A DNA stretch of 64,000 nt from Fragum whitleyi (Eukaryota; Mollusca; Bivalvia; Cardiida; Cardiidae). The notes under the pieces are model-generated. The model was not told the origin of the DNA and made no database searches. It saw only the letters and a program-made list of their open reading frames with translations. Of this stretch, positions 12,301 through 22,264 are shown piece by piece. A program made the position numbers and the translations under genes. Within the stretch, counting starts at the first letter, position 1. Each line of letters opens with the position of its first letter. Where the stretch lies: NCBI GenBank assembly GCA_948146395.1, contig OX411543.1, positions 37,591,058-37,655,057 of the forward strand, written 5' to 3'.

Positions 12301-14720
12301 CTGTTGAAATATTGAGAGGGAATTGTTTCCCAGAAGAATGACTTATGTTTTGGTAATTCATTTTGTCAGCTTTAGACAATCATTTTGTCAGCTTTAGACG
12401 GCTGTTACATATATATCACATGATGTAATCGGTCTGTCAGAAGTATGCTTAGGGCTCTAAGAGTTGTGCCATGAAGTAATTCAATATTTTCTTCTTGACC
12501 TCCTATGTTGTGGATTCCTATTAGATATCTTGTTTAGATAATGAAACAAAATTTTTGACAGCATAAGAGTTAATTACATGTAATTTCATGGATATGAAAA
12601 TTGAAAATCTATTGCTTCCCAAAGAATTATTGATTTGATAATAAGTATTTTGTGAGTATTTACCACTTATGTCATTTTGTGAATCATTGCATGAATAGAT
12701 TTTTCTCTAAATATCATCTTGAATAAATCTAGTTAGCCATATTTTTTGTCACCAAAACACAGATCTATGTCCTGGGATGAATTGTACTTTGATCTTGCAA
12801 ATACTAAGTTTCCTTGTGTTGTTAGAAATTTGCTGCCTCACAAGAAAAGCTGCATGATAAATTGCATGATATTTGCATGTCTGTTGAAAAATGCTTTTGT
12901 TCATTTAATATCAACATGTGAATTTGTAAGGTATTTGTTAATGGTTGTCTGTCTGTTCATTTGCATGTCTGTCAAAAACTTAGATAGAGGATAAGGCTTT
13001 TGAAAAAAACTTTGTTCTATATAAGGTTGTACCGAATAATGTCATGTTTAAGAAAAATGGTCATAAGTGATAAATTAGATAAAAGAAAAGAGCCCAATTT
13101 GTTCTGTCTCAGTCCTTTTGTCTTTACTTAATAAAGACTATTTTGAAGTTCTTTAAGAAGGTATAATTATACTAATACTTTTCTGCTATGAAAAGCAAGA
13201 TTTCTTATCTGATTTTCATCAGTTCTCTTCTAATGAAAAAAATAGATCTTTTAAATCAAGTAAATCTGAACTTGTGAAATAAAATAAATAAAAGTTGACC
13301 ATTGTCTATTTCTCCAATGCATATACCATATTTCTCCTTATAAACACTCTCGAAAGCTACACATGCCATGGTCAGGGAGCTTTTATTTAGTATGCATTTT
13401 CTGTTTTTAAAAAAGTCATTAAAATTTATGCCCTTTAGGCCCTTTCATTTGAGGTGAATTTCCTCAAAACAATCATATAAATGATTGTTTAGAGGAAATT
13501 CATCTCAAATTAGAGAAGAAGTCTCAAAAAGTTCCTAAAATTTATGCACTTGAAGTGGTTTTTCTTCGAATAAAATGTAGAGATGCTACTATTAGGGAGG
13601 ACGCTATTATTAGAGAAAATACGGTACATGTATTTTTGTTCTCATCCCCTCATTTTGTTATGCAGGAACCCTTTATCAATATGCTTATAAGAAGGAAACT
13701 CCAGGGCTATTAATTGTCACATCTTTTTTTCCCCAACATTTTGTTTTCTATTTCATTAATGGACAAAGGGAAATAACCACAAAATTTAGTCAACATTTAG
13801 TTTAGTCTATACATTACTTTATGTTTGGGTGTTTTGTTACTCCTGCATTTTGTAGCTTTGGCAATTTAATCATGACAGAAAAGGGTAAAGATTGATGAAT
13901 GAAGTATAATTTTGAAAATTTTCGATGCCTCAACTATCTTAAGCCCTGTTGGTTTTATGGTTTAGATGTAAGACGACATCTATTAGCCTATAGTATTAAA
14001 AAAAAACTTGGATGAAATGTAAGATTGAACCAAGGTTGCTTTGTTGTTGCAAAATGATGTCATCTTGGGCAACAGAAATGGTGTAACTTCAGCTGAAGTT
14101 ACCCCATTTTGGTTGCAGGATAACAATGTAATCAGAAGACACATCACTTATTCTCAGAATATTTCCATTTGAAATACTGGCATTGAATAAGTGAAGCTCT
14201 AAGAGTTTGTGTATGTCATTTCCATTATCAAGTTTTTGAGAAGCGCCAGATTGTGCTGAAGGTTCCCATAAGGGCACTAAGCATATATCCTACCATTCAT
14301 TCATTTCAAGCTTTGATATACATTTCAGCGCCAAGAGAAGCTCCAGTTAGAAGTGCTGACCAAATATATACAGCATCAACACTCGCCATTGCCAGTGTTA
14401 TTTCGATCGTCGTAGCAGCATTAGTGGGATTTGTGATCGGATACCGAGTTAGTTTGTGTAGGAACCATACTAGAAATACGGAACAGATGATAAACTATGA
14501 ACAAAACTTTGGTTCCCTGCGTAAACATTCAAACAGACATTCGATGGATACGACTGCAAATATTTACTATGAACCTGGCAGCAAACCCTTTAATCATAAT
14601 CAAAAAATACAAAATGTTTTAGTGTCAAACAATATTGCACAGAAGAATCCAAATTTACCGAATGGAACGATCGAAAATAAAACAATGACCCCAACACAAG
14701 CATCAAAAACATACTTGTAG
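269..14720 (+). CDS. Class-1 transmembrane semaphorin (Sema-1A-like), 3' part, 5 exons
   Basis: Gene-level entry; CDS joins 269-340, 3156-3211, 5468-5587, 10613-10699 and 14329-14720. Every junction has GT-AG ends and keeps frame (intron phases 2, 2, 1, 1, 1 counting the one entering at 269). The first exon encodes the core of a PSI domain with the hallmark CVALQDPYCSWQ, typical of semaphorins. Then come a stalk with the CPVCTCEC cysteine cluster, one transmembrane helix and a tail of about 100 residues. Invertebrate Sema-1A proteins are plexin A ligands and also reverse-signalling receptors in axon guidance; PSI plus TM without an Ig domain fits class 1 (or vertebrate class 6). The NFGSLRKH motif in the tail resembles a motif near the C terminus of insect Sema-1A. 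The 500-residue sema domain must lie upstream of the window. Introns of 2.3 to 5 kb are packed with mobile elements. Confidence 0.82.
2477..2703. mobile_element. TTAA hairpin MITE, family A, copy 1
   Basis: Begins TTAACCCTTTCCTGTTTTAC and ends near CAATGGGTAA. The centre is a strong hairpin (AAGAAATTGCTT / AAGCAATTTCTT). It has the same layout as copies at 4192, 21001, 21634, 30645 and 44901. Non-coding. TTAA ends followed by CCC suggest piggyBac-type mobilisation (inference). Confidence 0.75.
2928..2990. repeat. Short hairpin element, family E (GGCTCAGC...CAGTTGTAACTGCC)
   Basis: Imperfect inverted repeat of the consensus seen best at 24906-24989: TGGCTCAGC, CAGTT(G)TAACTGCCTATA and its complement. 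Confidence 0.55.
3156..3211 (+). CDS. Semaphorin exon: end of PSI domain
   Basis: A 56-nt exon between tttacag and gtaatg. It encodes GIQNMATGDGSACPDGGIR. The pattern QN(V/M)ATG...ACP is what follows the PSI core in class-1 semaphorins. It enters in phase 2 and leaves in phase 1, matching both neighbours. Confidence 0.8.
3250..3300. repeat. Short hairpin element, family E, diverged copy
   Basis: GGCAAAACTGTTGTAACTG pairs with CAGTTGTTTTGCTTG across an AT-rich loop. It lies in the semaphorin intron right after the 3156-3211 exon. Confidence 0.5.
3681..3811. mobile_element. Foldback element, family D short form
   Basis: CCCTGTGTTCAGGATG pairs with CATCCTGAACGCAGGG. The inner arms contain GATACCCCGCTTT and its complement. 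Related to 38432-38560, and its core is shared with 22265-22497 and 31196-31432. Confidence 0.65.
4192..4420. mobile_element. TTAA hairpin MITE, family A, copy 2 (reverse orientation)
   Basis: Begins TTAACCCTTTACTGTTTAAT and ends ACAGGAAAGGGTTAA. Length 229 bp. Same central hairpin as the other copies. Confidence 0.8.
4613..4680. repeat. Short hairpin element, family E
   Basis: CTCAGCGCAAAACAGTTGTAACTCC pairs, with mismatches, with GGAGTTACAACCGTTTTGC; about 20-bp stem and a short AT loop. Confidence 0.55.
5468..5587 (+). CDS. Semaphorin exon: Thr-rich, Cys-cluster stalk
   Basis: A 120-nt exon, acceptor atattag, donor gttagt. It encodes a Ser/Thr-rich run (SMTTLPTSTEQTSTD) and then ECPVCTCECNQT, which holds four cysteines and one N-glycosylation sequon. 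It is phase 1-1, so it can be skipped without breaking frame. The upstream part of the open frame (5371-5467) is intron. Confidence 0.72.
6034..6270. mobile_element. TIR element, family G (TGAGCCTGTGCTTGACATTTCC)
   Basis: Left end TTGAGCCTGTGCTTGACATTTC, right end GAAATGTCACACACATGCTCA. The inside carries CAGACTGTGCAGCTGCACAGGCTGG. About 235 bp; closest relative at 29513-29763. Confidence 0.65.
6538..6784. mobile_element. TTAA MITE, family B, copy 1
   Basis: Begins TTAACCCTTGTCATGCTGAA and ends TTCAGCATAACAAGGGTTAA (inverted ends of about 20 bp). The centre contains CATCAGCCTGCACATATGTGCAG. Related copies at 17357 and 22531. Confidence 0.75.
8378..8651 (+). mobile_element. tRNA-derived SINE, near full length
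   Basis: The head resembles a tRNA with A box TAGCTTAGTTGG and B box GGTTTCGATCT around a GTC-like anticodon loop. A body follows (ACTATTTGTCTCTCACCAAT...) and the tail is GCGGCGTTAAACTC plus (CAAT)n. Flanking 13-bp direct repeats TTGTCTTAAAGGT (8364-8376) and TTGCCTTAAAGGT (8653-8665) look like a target-site duplication. The B box has an extra T, so this is a retroposon and not a working tRNA gene. Confidence 0.85.
10613..10699 (+). CDS. Semaphorin exon: acidic juxtamembrane stalk
   Basis: An 87-nt exon, acceptor tcccttag, donor gtaagg. It encodes GLSELDNASTAND and then QPIVDIEPPSSPEKPC: acidic and proline-rich, one NAS sequon, no domain. It is phase 1-1 like the preceding exon, so it is another possible cassette. 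Confidence 0.72.
10994..11205. mobile_element. Palindromic MITE (AGCTCTAACAGAAGTCAACTAG ends)
   Basis: About 212 bp. The left arm AGCTCTAACAGAAGTCAAC pairs with the right arm GTTGACTTCTGTTGGAGCT. Inner arms also pair around GGATGACAAAA / TTTTGTCATCC. Non-coding. Confidence 0.65.
13447..13510. repeat. Short hairpin, 30-bp arms
   Basis: ATTTGAGGTGAATTTCCTC pairs with its near-complement around a 4-base ATAA loop, continuing inward as AAACAATCAT/ATGATTGTTT. About 30-bp arms with very few mismatches. Confidence 0.65.
14329..14720 (+). CDS. Semaphorin terminal exon: transmembrane helix and cytoplasmic tail
   Basis: The acceptor is catttcag at 14321-14328; the stop is TAG at 14718-14720. The exon encodes a short linker, a hydrophobic helix (TLAIASVISIVVAALVGFVIGY) and a basic stop-transfer segment, then a tail of about 90 residues with NFGSLRKHSNRHS and a YYEP motif. 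The tail is rich in Asn, Ser and Lys with no catalytic domain, as expected for a semaphorin. The open frame upstream of 14329 belongs to the intron. Confidence 0.85.
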
Positions 14721-15183
14721 CATATCTGCTGGTGATAAATTTGTAAATATATCTACACATATGTACATATAACCATGGTTAAAATTGTACATAGACAAAA
14801 GTGTATGTATACATGTACAAAGTACACACCCGTACTACATATACGGGTGTCTAAACAAAGACAGGACCAAAGGCTGGAGGCTTCCAGGTTAATTAAATCG
14901 TGAAAAATGTGATGATGTTACTTGTAGAAACATAAATGATCAATTATTACAATAATGTGCCAATTTAATGACATTTAAATGGTACATATATTTTGGTGCA
15001 GTGATGACTCTTAAATAGAGTTGAAGGAATCATTATTCCAAAGCTTGAGCTGGTCCTCAAGATTGACTGAATATTCATAAAAAAAATCAGTGAATATATT
15101 CGAAGAGGAGACAGTTGATGTGGAGCTAATTAACGGACACTTGAAACATGGACAGCTTCTTTTTTTTAATTGAAGAAAATAAA
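14721..15183 (+). other. Semaphorin 3' UTR with candidate poly(A) signal
   Basis: Non-coding sequence after the stop. The first good AATAAA is at 15178-15183. A small hairpin, ACACCCGTACTACATATACGGGTGT, sits at about 14825-14849. The 3' end is inferred from the signal only. Confidence 0.45.
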
Positions 15184-15696
15184 TGATCAAAATTTATTTT
15201 TGTATCTTGAACAAAATATGTATTTTTGTGAAAATTAAAAAGGCTTCAATTTATCAAGAAATCAATGTGTAAGTTGACACATGGAGATTTGCAGCTGGAC
15301 CTTAGAATTATCAACAAACATTATGTTGCTGTTTACAGATCAAGTGCAATAGACTATGCACTTTTAAAGTGTATCGAAACATAAACTTGACACACATAAA
15401 GTTTTCTTTACACTTTAAACCTTGTCAAAGTGTTTAGTGTCTTAAAGTACCACAAACAGTAATTTTTAAGAACAGTTTTAAGAAATTGCAGTATTTCTAT
15501 GTGATTTGAGACATTAGCACTAAAAGATAACTTTTATTTAGATTGGTGCATAGAGAAATACTTATAAACATACATATATATCATGTATTGACAAACATTG
15601 TGTTTCATATATCTTAAATAGGGCTACTAGACTGTGTTGAAAAATTCGAGATGTTCACAAATGAGGCAACATCTTTAATATAACAATGTTTGTATC

Positions 15697-15860
15697 TTAA
15701 GGTAGTGGAGCCGTAATAGTTCCATGACATTTCAGAACTCATGATATTTCATGATGTTAAGCTAGGTTTCCAAATAAAATCATTAGGAAACCTTGTTTAA
15801 CAGTTTTAGAATTCATGGCTTCTGAAACATTGGAGAACTATTACTGATCCACTACCTTAA
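15697..15860. mobile_element. TTAA foldback MITE, family C, copy 1
   Basis: TTAAGGTAGTGGAGCCGTAA at the left, CCACTACCTTAA at the right. The centre has the GTTTCC...GGAAAC inverted core (GGTTTCCAAATAAAATCATTAGGAAACC-like). About 164 bp, almost entirely self-complementary. Confidence 0.75.
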
Positions 15861-15914
15861 GAACAAAAGCTGTGATTGTACAGGATATAACTTGTCTTAG
15901 CTTGGAAATCAGAG

Positions 15915-16079
15915 TTAAGGCAGTGGACCCGTATTAGTCCTGCGACATTTCAGAACTCATGATCTTTGACAGTGTTGACCGAGGTTTCCTAATGAAAATC
16001 ATTAGGAAACCTCGGTAAACACTGTTAAAGTTAATTTCTTCCGAAACGTTGCGGAACTATTACAGGTCCACTACCTTAA
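15915..16079. mobile_element. TTAA foldback MITE, family C, copy 2
   Basis: TTAAGGCAGTGGACCCGTAT to TCCACTACCTTAA, 165 bp. The centre is GAGGTTTCCTAATG / CATTAGGAAACCTC. It lies 55 bp from copy 1. Confidence 0.78.
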
Positions 16080-16584
16080 TTTCCTTTTGTAGGGTATGTG
16101 CATAACTACAGGGTTTGTGCTAGTGTTTGAAGAGGAGTAAATTGGCTCCTGAACCAAAAATTTCTGTAGGTCAAAACTGATTTTAAAGGGGTCAAAATAA
16201 CAGGAAAAGAAAATTATTAGTACAATTTCTCACATTTAAGAGCCAAAATACCTTTTCCTGTAAAAGATATGAAGTAAGCAATTAATTTGTAAAACTTCAG
16301 ATAGTATATAATATAAAAAAAGATGGAAATTTGAGAGTTTTGACGCTTTTAATTTTCTCTTGAGGGTGTCAAGATGACATCCTTGGGAGAAATTTCTTAG
16401 GGTCAAATTAAGATATTTTCATTATTTTTGGAGTCAAACATCTAGTTTAAAAGGTCAAACATGAACCCTGTAACTATTGTTAGGATCTACAAATATACCA
16501 ATATAGGGACTTACAATAATTTTAGCTTACCAACCAATTTATAGATTACATGAGCAAGGGGTGTGGAAATACATTTCCTTACTT

Positions 16585-16860
16585 GGCCGCCATCATAGCG
16601 GTTGATAGCACGTCGGACTGTCAATCTAGAGGTCTCGGGTTCGATTGACGGCAGCACTCATTCTTTCCGACTATTTGTCTCTCACCAATGGGTTGATAAT
16701 TGTAAACCTATGTGAGATAGCGGCTTGAGGCTAGGAAAGGATGTGATGGTTGTACTGGTAAGAGAAATGCCAGGAAACTATTTTTAGGTGCTCCAGCCGC
16801 CGCGATATAACTGAAAAAATGTTGAAAGCGGCGTTAAACTTCATTCTATCAATCAATCAA
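16585..16860 (+). mobile_element. tRNA-derived SINE, inserted inside another repeat
   Basis: Same family as 8378-8651: tRNA-like head with GGTTCGATTG, body CTCACCAATGGGTTGATAAT, tail GGCGTTAAACTTC and (CAAT)n. The flanks share CTTACTTG. The host sequence on both sides (GGGGTGTGGAAATAC... and CTTGTCCTTGAACAAG) is a member of the TIR element seen at 1303-1545, so this is a nested insertion. Confidence 0.8.
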
Positions 16861-17356
16861 CTTACTTGTCCTTGAACAAGTTGATGACCAAAATTCACTT
16901 TCCATTATAATGGTTCAAATTTCAAGTGAATTAAAACAATATCAAAGCTTAAATGAAACAACTGCTAGTTACAGCTTATTAAGATTATATTCAACAGTAA
17001 CAAATATTTTTGCATTCTATCTTTTGAATTTTGTTGGTCTAAATTGATAGTTCCCATGTAATGGGTTTTAATGCCAAATGCTGTAAATATTGTTTGTTGA
17101 TTTTATACTGTTATTTTACGTTACCACATATAACATATATTGTTTACTTGTACAAGGTAGCAACAATTCATCTTCCTATTCTTTAATGACTGATACTCCG
17201 AACCAAAGGTCTAAATTAGAGGGAGTGTGGAGAATCTAAATCTGTTATTTCTCATTCAAACCCTATGTTGTGAATACTCTTTGGTATTATCTTGATAAGA
17301 TATTTCCAATGCGCACCCACAGTAGGGTTTTATACAAGGAAAATGAAACTTTGTAC

Positions 17357-17606
17357 TTAAATCCTTGTCATGCTGAATAAATTTTGGCTGAAAATTTTCC
17401 ATCAAATTCATAGGGCAAAAAGCACTGAAAGTTCCAACTGTAGGTCAATTTTTATTTGAAAAAACTAAATCTATTGACAATTGTGGTTTGAAAGTGAGAA
17501 ACAGGTGGTGTAGACTAACATCAGACTGCACATATGTGCAGGCTGATGTTGGTCTATAGCTCCTGCCCAAGCAGGAATATTCTGGGTTCAGCATGACAAG
17601 GGTTAA
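17357..17606. mobile_element. TTAA MITE, family B, copy 2
   Basis: TTAAATCCTTGTCATGCTGAA at the left and TTCAGCATGACAAGGGTTAA at the right; 250 bp. The centre is CATCAGACTGCACATATGTGCAG. It is inverted relative to the copy at 6538. Confidence 0.75.
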
Positions 17607-18158
17607 AGATGGATTTGCTCCCTCTTTAGAGTGCAGATTAAATGATTTCCCCCTTGATCTGCTATATAGCAGTAAAAACTCATATTGATGGGTCAGCGCA
17701 ACACTTTATAAGTGCTGACCTCTCAATTTATTTAATTAGTCTTATTTGTCTGCAATATATAGAGTGTTGGGCATAAAACAAAAATTGAATTGTTTGAAGA
17801 ACAAAACCTGTTTAAAGCTTATTAAATCTGTAGTTGTCAGGTTTAAGACTACTATCCACAATAATGTATAACATGGTGGAAACTGTTTTAGGACATCAGA
17901 GTACCTACAGCTTGTTTTAAAGCTGTAGGTATGAGGTTTTAGATAAACTCCTATGATAATCTATTTTCATAGATCTCACTTTGACCCACCTTTCTTCTGA
18001 ATGCTTAACCTAACTATCATTCAGTGATGTGATGGATCCAAAAATCATTTATTTGGATTCATGATAGATTTACATTCATTGCTGTTTTAAAAAGCAATTA
18101 GAAAGTAAGGTAGCATGGTTATTTCATGTTCAGACTGTTCATCATTTGCTATTTTTTT

Positions 18159-19722
18159 ATACGCCCGTCGAAGACGGGACGTATTATGGGATCACCTGTG
18201 ACGTCCGGCGTCCGGGCGTCCGGCGGCGTCCACTTCTTTGTCCGGAGCATAACTCTGTCACTTGAAGTCCGATCAACTTCAAACTTGGCAATTGTATTCT
18301 TCTCATCATTGCGGAGTGCAGTGCACAAGAACCATAACTCTACCTGGCCTATTTTTTGAGTTATTGCCCTTTGTTGTTTTTCACACTAGAATCTTGTCCG
18401 GAGTATATCTCTTAAAGTATAATAGTTAGGATCATGAAACTTCATGGGTGTATAGATTTCACAAAGGGGGAGTGCAGTGCACAAGAACCATAACTCTACC
18501 TGACCTATTTTTTGAGTTATTGCCCTTTGTTGTTTTTCAGACTTGAATCTTGTCCGGAGTATATCTCTTAAAGTATCATAGCTAGGATCATGAAACTTCA
18601 TGGGTGTATAGTTCTCACCAAGGGGGAGTGCAGTGCACAAGAACCACAACTCTACCTGGCCTATTTTCTGAGTTATTGCCCTTTGTTGTTTTTCATACTA
18701 GAATCTTGTCCGGAGTATATCTCTAAAAGTATAATAGCTAGGATCATGAAACTTCATGGGTGTATAGATCTCACCAAGGGGTAGTGCAGTGCACAAGAAC
18801 CACAACTCTACCTTGCCTATTGTTTGAGTAATTGCCCTTTGTTGTTTTCAGACTTTAATCTTGTCCGGAGTATACCTCTTAAAGTATAATAGCTAGGATC
18901 ATGAAACTTCATGGAAGTATAGATCTCAACAAGGGGGAGTGCAGTGCACAAGATTCATAACTCTACCTGGCCTATTTTCTGAGTTATTGCCCTTTGTTGT
19001 TTTTCATACTAGAATCTTGTCCGGAGTATATCTCTAAAAGTATAATAGCTAGGATCATGAAACTTCATGGGTGTATAGATCTCACCAAGGGGGAGTGCAG
19101 TGCACAAGAACCATAACTCTACCTGGCCTATTTTTTGAGTTATTGCCCTTTGTTGTTTTTCAGACTTGAATCTTGTCCGGAGTATATCTCTTAAAGTAAA
19201 ATAGCTAGGATCATGAAACTTCATAGGTGTATAGATCTCACAAAGGGGGAGTGCAGTGCACAAGAACCACAACTCTACCTTGCCTATTGTTTGAGTAATT
19301 GCCCTTTGTTGTTTTCAGACTTTAATCTTGTCCGGAGTATACCTCTTAAAGTATAATAGCTAGGATCATGAAACTTCATGGAAGTATAGATCTCAACAAG
19401 GGGGAGTGCAGTGCACAAGATTCATAACTCTACCTGGCCTATTTTCTGAGTTATTGCCCTTTGTTGTTTTTCATACTAGAATCTTGTCCGGAGTATATCT
19501 CTAAAAGTATAATAGCTAGGATCATGAAACTTCATGGGTGTATAGATCTCACCAAGGGGGAGTGCAGTGCACAAGAACCATAACTCTACCTGGCCTATTT
19601 TTTGAGTTATTGCCCTTTGTTGTTTTTCAGATGAATTTTCATGGGTGCAAAAAATATTCATTCAAAATAACCTCAGTTCTATTCAAACCCCCAGTTAATA
19701 CTAAGCAGTGTGACGGGCGTAT
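18159..19722. mobile_element. 1.56-kb TIR element with internal 156-bp tandem array
   Basis: Ends are ATACGCCCGTC (left) and GACGGGCGTAT (right). A GC-rich leader (GTCCGGCGTCCGGGCGTCCGG) is followed by nine repeat starts (AGTGCAGTGCACAAG) at 18315, 18471, 18627, 18783, 18939, 19094, 19250, 19405 and 19561: period 155-156 bp. Each unit contains TTGTCCGGAGTATA and ATCATGAAACTTCATGG. No transposase is present. The open frames across the array on both strands are artefacts of a period divisible by three. A shorter relative lies at 49055-49290. Confidence 0.85.
18783..19716. repeat. Higher-order repeat: two ~467-bp trimers
   Basis: Units starting at 18783, 18939 and 19094 repeat as a block at 19250, 19405 and 19561. 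The first unit of each block shares diagnostic variants (CTACCTTGCCTATTGTTTGAG, GTTTTCAGACTTTAATC, CATGGAAGTATAG) that other units lack. Confidence 0.75.
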
Positions 19723-19848
19723 CTTGTGACAATTTGGCACCTTGTTCACTCATGGGAAAGGGAAGCTTTGTGAGTGTTCACCAATAGTCAATGCTGTCAA
19801 ATTGTCATCATATCAAAAGATCATGCATAGTTAACGCCGATTTTCCCC

Positions 19849-19896
19849 AAAAACCTTGTAACTACAGCTTGAAACAAGCTGTAGTTACCAGGTTTT
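19849..19896. repeat. Short hairpin, family F (GTAACTACAGCTT)
   Basis: AAAACCTTGTAACTACAGCTT, loop GAAAC, AAGCTGTAGTTACCAGGTTTT. Stem of about 21 bp with one mismatch. Confidence 0.7.
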
Positions 19897-20070
19897 AGCA
19901 GAAAAGGGCAATATATCTGTCTTAAATCATACTCTCAGCAGATCAGAGCAATGTTGCACAACAAGATCATTGGAACAAAAGCTTTAAGTTAACATGCGGC
20001 TTTTAAACCTTTATTTATGCCAAGAATTGTTCTGATTTGTTTGAAACTTTTACTTCATTTTAAACAAATT

Positions 20071-20230
20071 TTTTGGTAGTAGACCTGTAATAGTTCCACA
20101 ACATTTCGGTCCATGACCGTTCTCAATATTAACCAAGGTTTCCTAACGAAATCATTAGGAACCTTGGTTAACACTGTTCAATTTCATGACTTCCAAAAAG
20201 TTGCAAAACATCACGGGTCCACTACCTTAA
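20071..20230. mobile_element. TTAA foldback MITE, family C, copy 3
   Basis: GGTAGTAGACCTGTAATAG at the left, GGGTCCACTACCTTAA at the right, centre AAGGTTTCCTAACG / CATTAGGAACCTT. The left TTAA is mutated. Confidence 0.7.
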
Positions 20231-20404
20231 TGTAAGGTTTGTTTGAAGCTTTTAAACATCATTTAAAACCAATTTTATGTAAGAGTATTCACAGGCCAGT
20301 ATATGAGTATCTCAACATCATATTCAAGTTTCATCAGGCTCTGTTCAACATGGCCATACACATTGTGAATGATGGTTGAAAGTTTAAACATTATCTTTTT
20401 TTTT

Positions 20405-20418
20405 GGGGGGGGGGGGGG
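20405..20418. repeat. Poly-G tract
   Basis: A run of 14 G after a T-rich stretch. A possible sequencing weak point. Confidence 0.85.
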
Positions 20419-21000
20419 ACATTGTGGAAAATGGAGTTATTGCCTGTTACCCTTTTCCTGAAGTCATGTAACTGCATGTCAATGTTATTTTTTACCTGAG
20501 CTAAATTTGTGGGTAAAAAACTGCTTGTTACTGACAATTTCTCCTTTTCCACAAAGTTTTCTTTCACATGGGATTGCAGAATCAATGCAGAACCCACTTT
20601 TTATTGTCCTCTGTAGCATCTTTCAAATTTAATCTTTCAAATTTAACCAGATTATTAAAAATTTAAAAAATGAAAAGGATTACAACCAAGTTCTTCCTTC
20701 TGTACAATATTTCTGTGGTTTGTTTCAAAAACAGAATTCAGTATGATTATGTTAAAGGAGCATGGAAAGACTTAATGGAAATCATATTTCAATAGTTCTT
20801 TGATCCCGGAAGTATGCTATACCTGTAATTAACTGCTTAGTTGATAAGCAATCTATGTTTGTAAATATTAATCTCCTGTCTTTAAGATATAGATTCTTAA
20901 ATTGGCTTATCAGCTACAATCAGACAGGATGCTGATTTCTTTATCACATAATTAGAATGAAGATCAATGTAATTGTTTGCAAACAGTTTTATCTCTTCAC

Positions 21001-21229
21001 TTAGCAGCTGTGTTTTACAAAATTTTAGACCTGTCCGAATTCAATGGTTTTGTAGATCAAAATTTAGATTGGATTTAATTTGAAAAATAACCATTCAGTA
21101 GGTTATATAATAGTGTGGGAAAAGAAGAAATTGCTTTTCACTAGCAATTTCTTCTTTTTCCTCAATGTTTTTTTTAAATTATAAAATCATGGTAACGTAA
21201 AAAACAGGGATTATGCAGGAAAGGGTTAA
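21001..21229. mobile_element. TTAA hairpin MITE, family A, copy 3
   Basis: 229 bp; the left end is degenerate (TTAGCAGCTGTGTTTTAC), the right end is GCAGGAAAGGGTTAA. Hairpin AGAAATTGCTTTTCACTAGC / GCAATTTCT in the middle. Confidence 0.72.
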
Positions 21230-21633
21230 AGTTACTGTGGATCCAGGACTTCTGTAAGGAGGCATTTGTATTACACAACCTTGACGCAATTCCTGAGTAA
21301 AAATTGAAAAAAAACCAAAAACGGTTACCAAGGGAGTTTTATTTTCTCCCCCCCCCTCCTGGATTACCTCTGGATACACCAATGCACCACTGAAAAGAAG
21401 CTTCATATTGTCTGTAAGTAGAAAATCACATTTTGGTGATTTCTGCAACAAGTATTTTCTCTCTTTCACAAAATGTTTTCTATCCAACAAGTTTCTTCAG
21501 TGTTATAAGATGTGTGATTCAATTTCATATCAAAATTAGATGCATTAGATTATGGTGAGACTATTTTCTTCTCTCTATGCTAAGATGATCTAAAAAAAAG
21601 AGATACAATCTGTGGTTACAGATTGGTAACTTC

Positions 21634-21862
21634 TTAACACTTTCCTGTTTTACAAAATTTTGGACCTGTCCAAATTCAAAGGTTTTGCAGACGAAAATTT
21701 AAAGTGGATTTAATTTGAAAAATAACCATTCAGTAGGGTAGAAAATAGTGTGGAAAAAGAAGAAATTGCTTGTCAGAAGCAATTTCTTCTTTTTTCACAA
21801 TGTTTTCTCAATCATAAAATCACAGGCATGTAAAAAGCGGGGATTAAACAGCGAAGGGTTAA
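21634..21862. mobile_element. TTAA hairpin MITE, family A, copy 4
   Basis: TTAACACTTTCCTGTTTTAC to CAGCGAAGGGTTAA, exactly 229 bp. Central hairpin GAAATTGCTTGTC...GAAGCAATTTC. Confidence 0.8.
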
Positions 21863-22264
21863 AAGAAATATTATATTTTGAACAAATCTAAAGTAAGTGC
21901 TACATATATGACGGAATGTGAACAATATTGTAAAGGAGAGTTATTTTTAAGCCTTGTCCTGTAGGCCATACATGCAAAATAAAGACTCGGATCAGCCTGT
22001 GCATCCTTTCAGTCTGATCATAGTCTTCACCAAGTGATCTGTAGAGGGCTGCCAGACTTACATATAGAGAGAGGATATTTTGGTTTTCAAATAAAAACAT
22101 TTCATTATTCCTTACTTAAACCCTTTGCAGTTGATACACATTTGAAACATCTCATCGAGACGATGCAAATGAGTATCAACAACATAGTGGTTCACTGTGG
22201 AATAAAGATTTTAAGGTGGAGTTATCCCCTCCTATCTAGACCAACAGGCTATTGACTCATAGGG

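Larger units (their letters stand above)
10700..14328 (+). other. Semaphorin intron, 3.6 kb, with repeats
   Basis: Contains an inverted-repeat element (10994-11205), a small hairpin related to family A around 11650-11705, the hairpin at 13447-13510, and a short palindrome GTAACTTCAGCTGAAGTTAC near 14082-14101. No exon was recognised. Confidence 0.5.
15184..18158. other. Intergenic region with foldback MITEs and a SINE
   Basis: No gene was recognised. It holds two 165-bp TTAA foldback elements (15697, 15915), a SINE (16585) nested in a GGGGTGTGGAAAT repeat, the TTAA element at 17357, and a short hairpin at 17906-17941 (ACCTACAGCTT / AAGCTGTAGGT). Confidence 0.6.

Noticed and set aside
18315..19640. 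CRISPR-like array
   Set aside because: Units are adjacent 156-bp tandem copies without unique spacers, in eukaryotic DNA, between terminal inverted repeats.
18386..19661. Several 60-90 residue open frames on both strands sharing repeated peptides
   Set aside because: They are translations of the 156-bp array; the period is divisible by three, so frames stay open. No start context, splice signals or codon bias.
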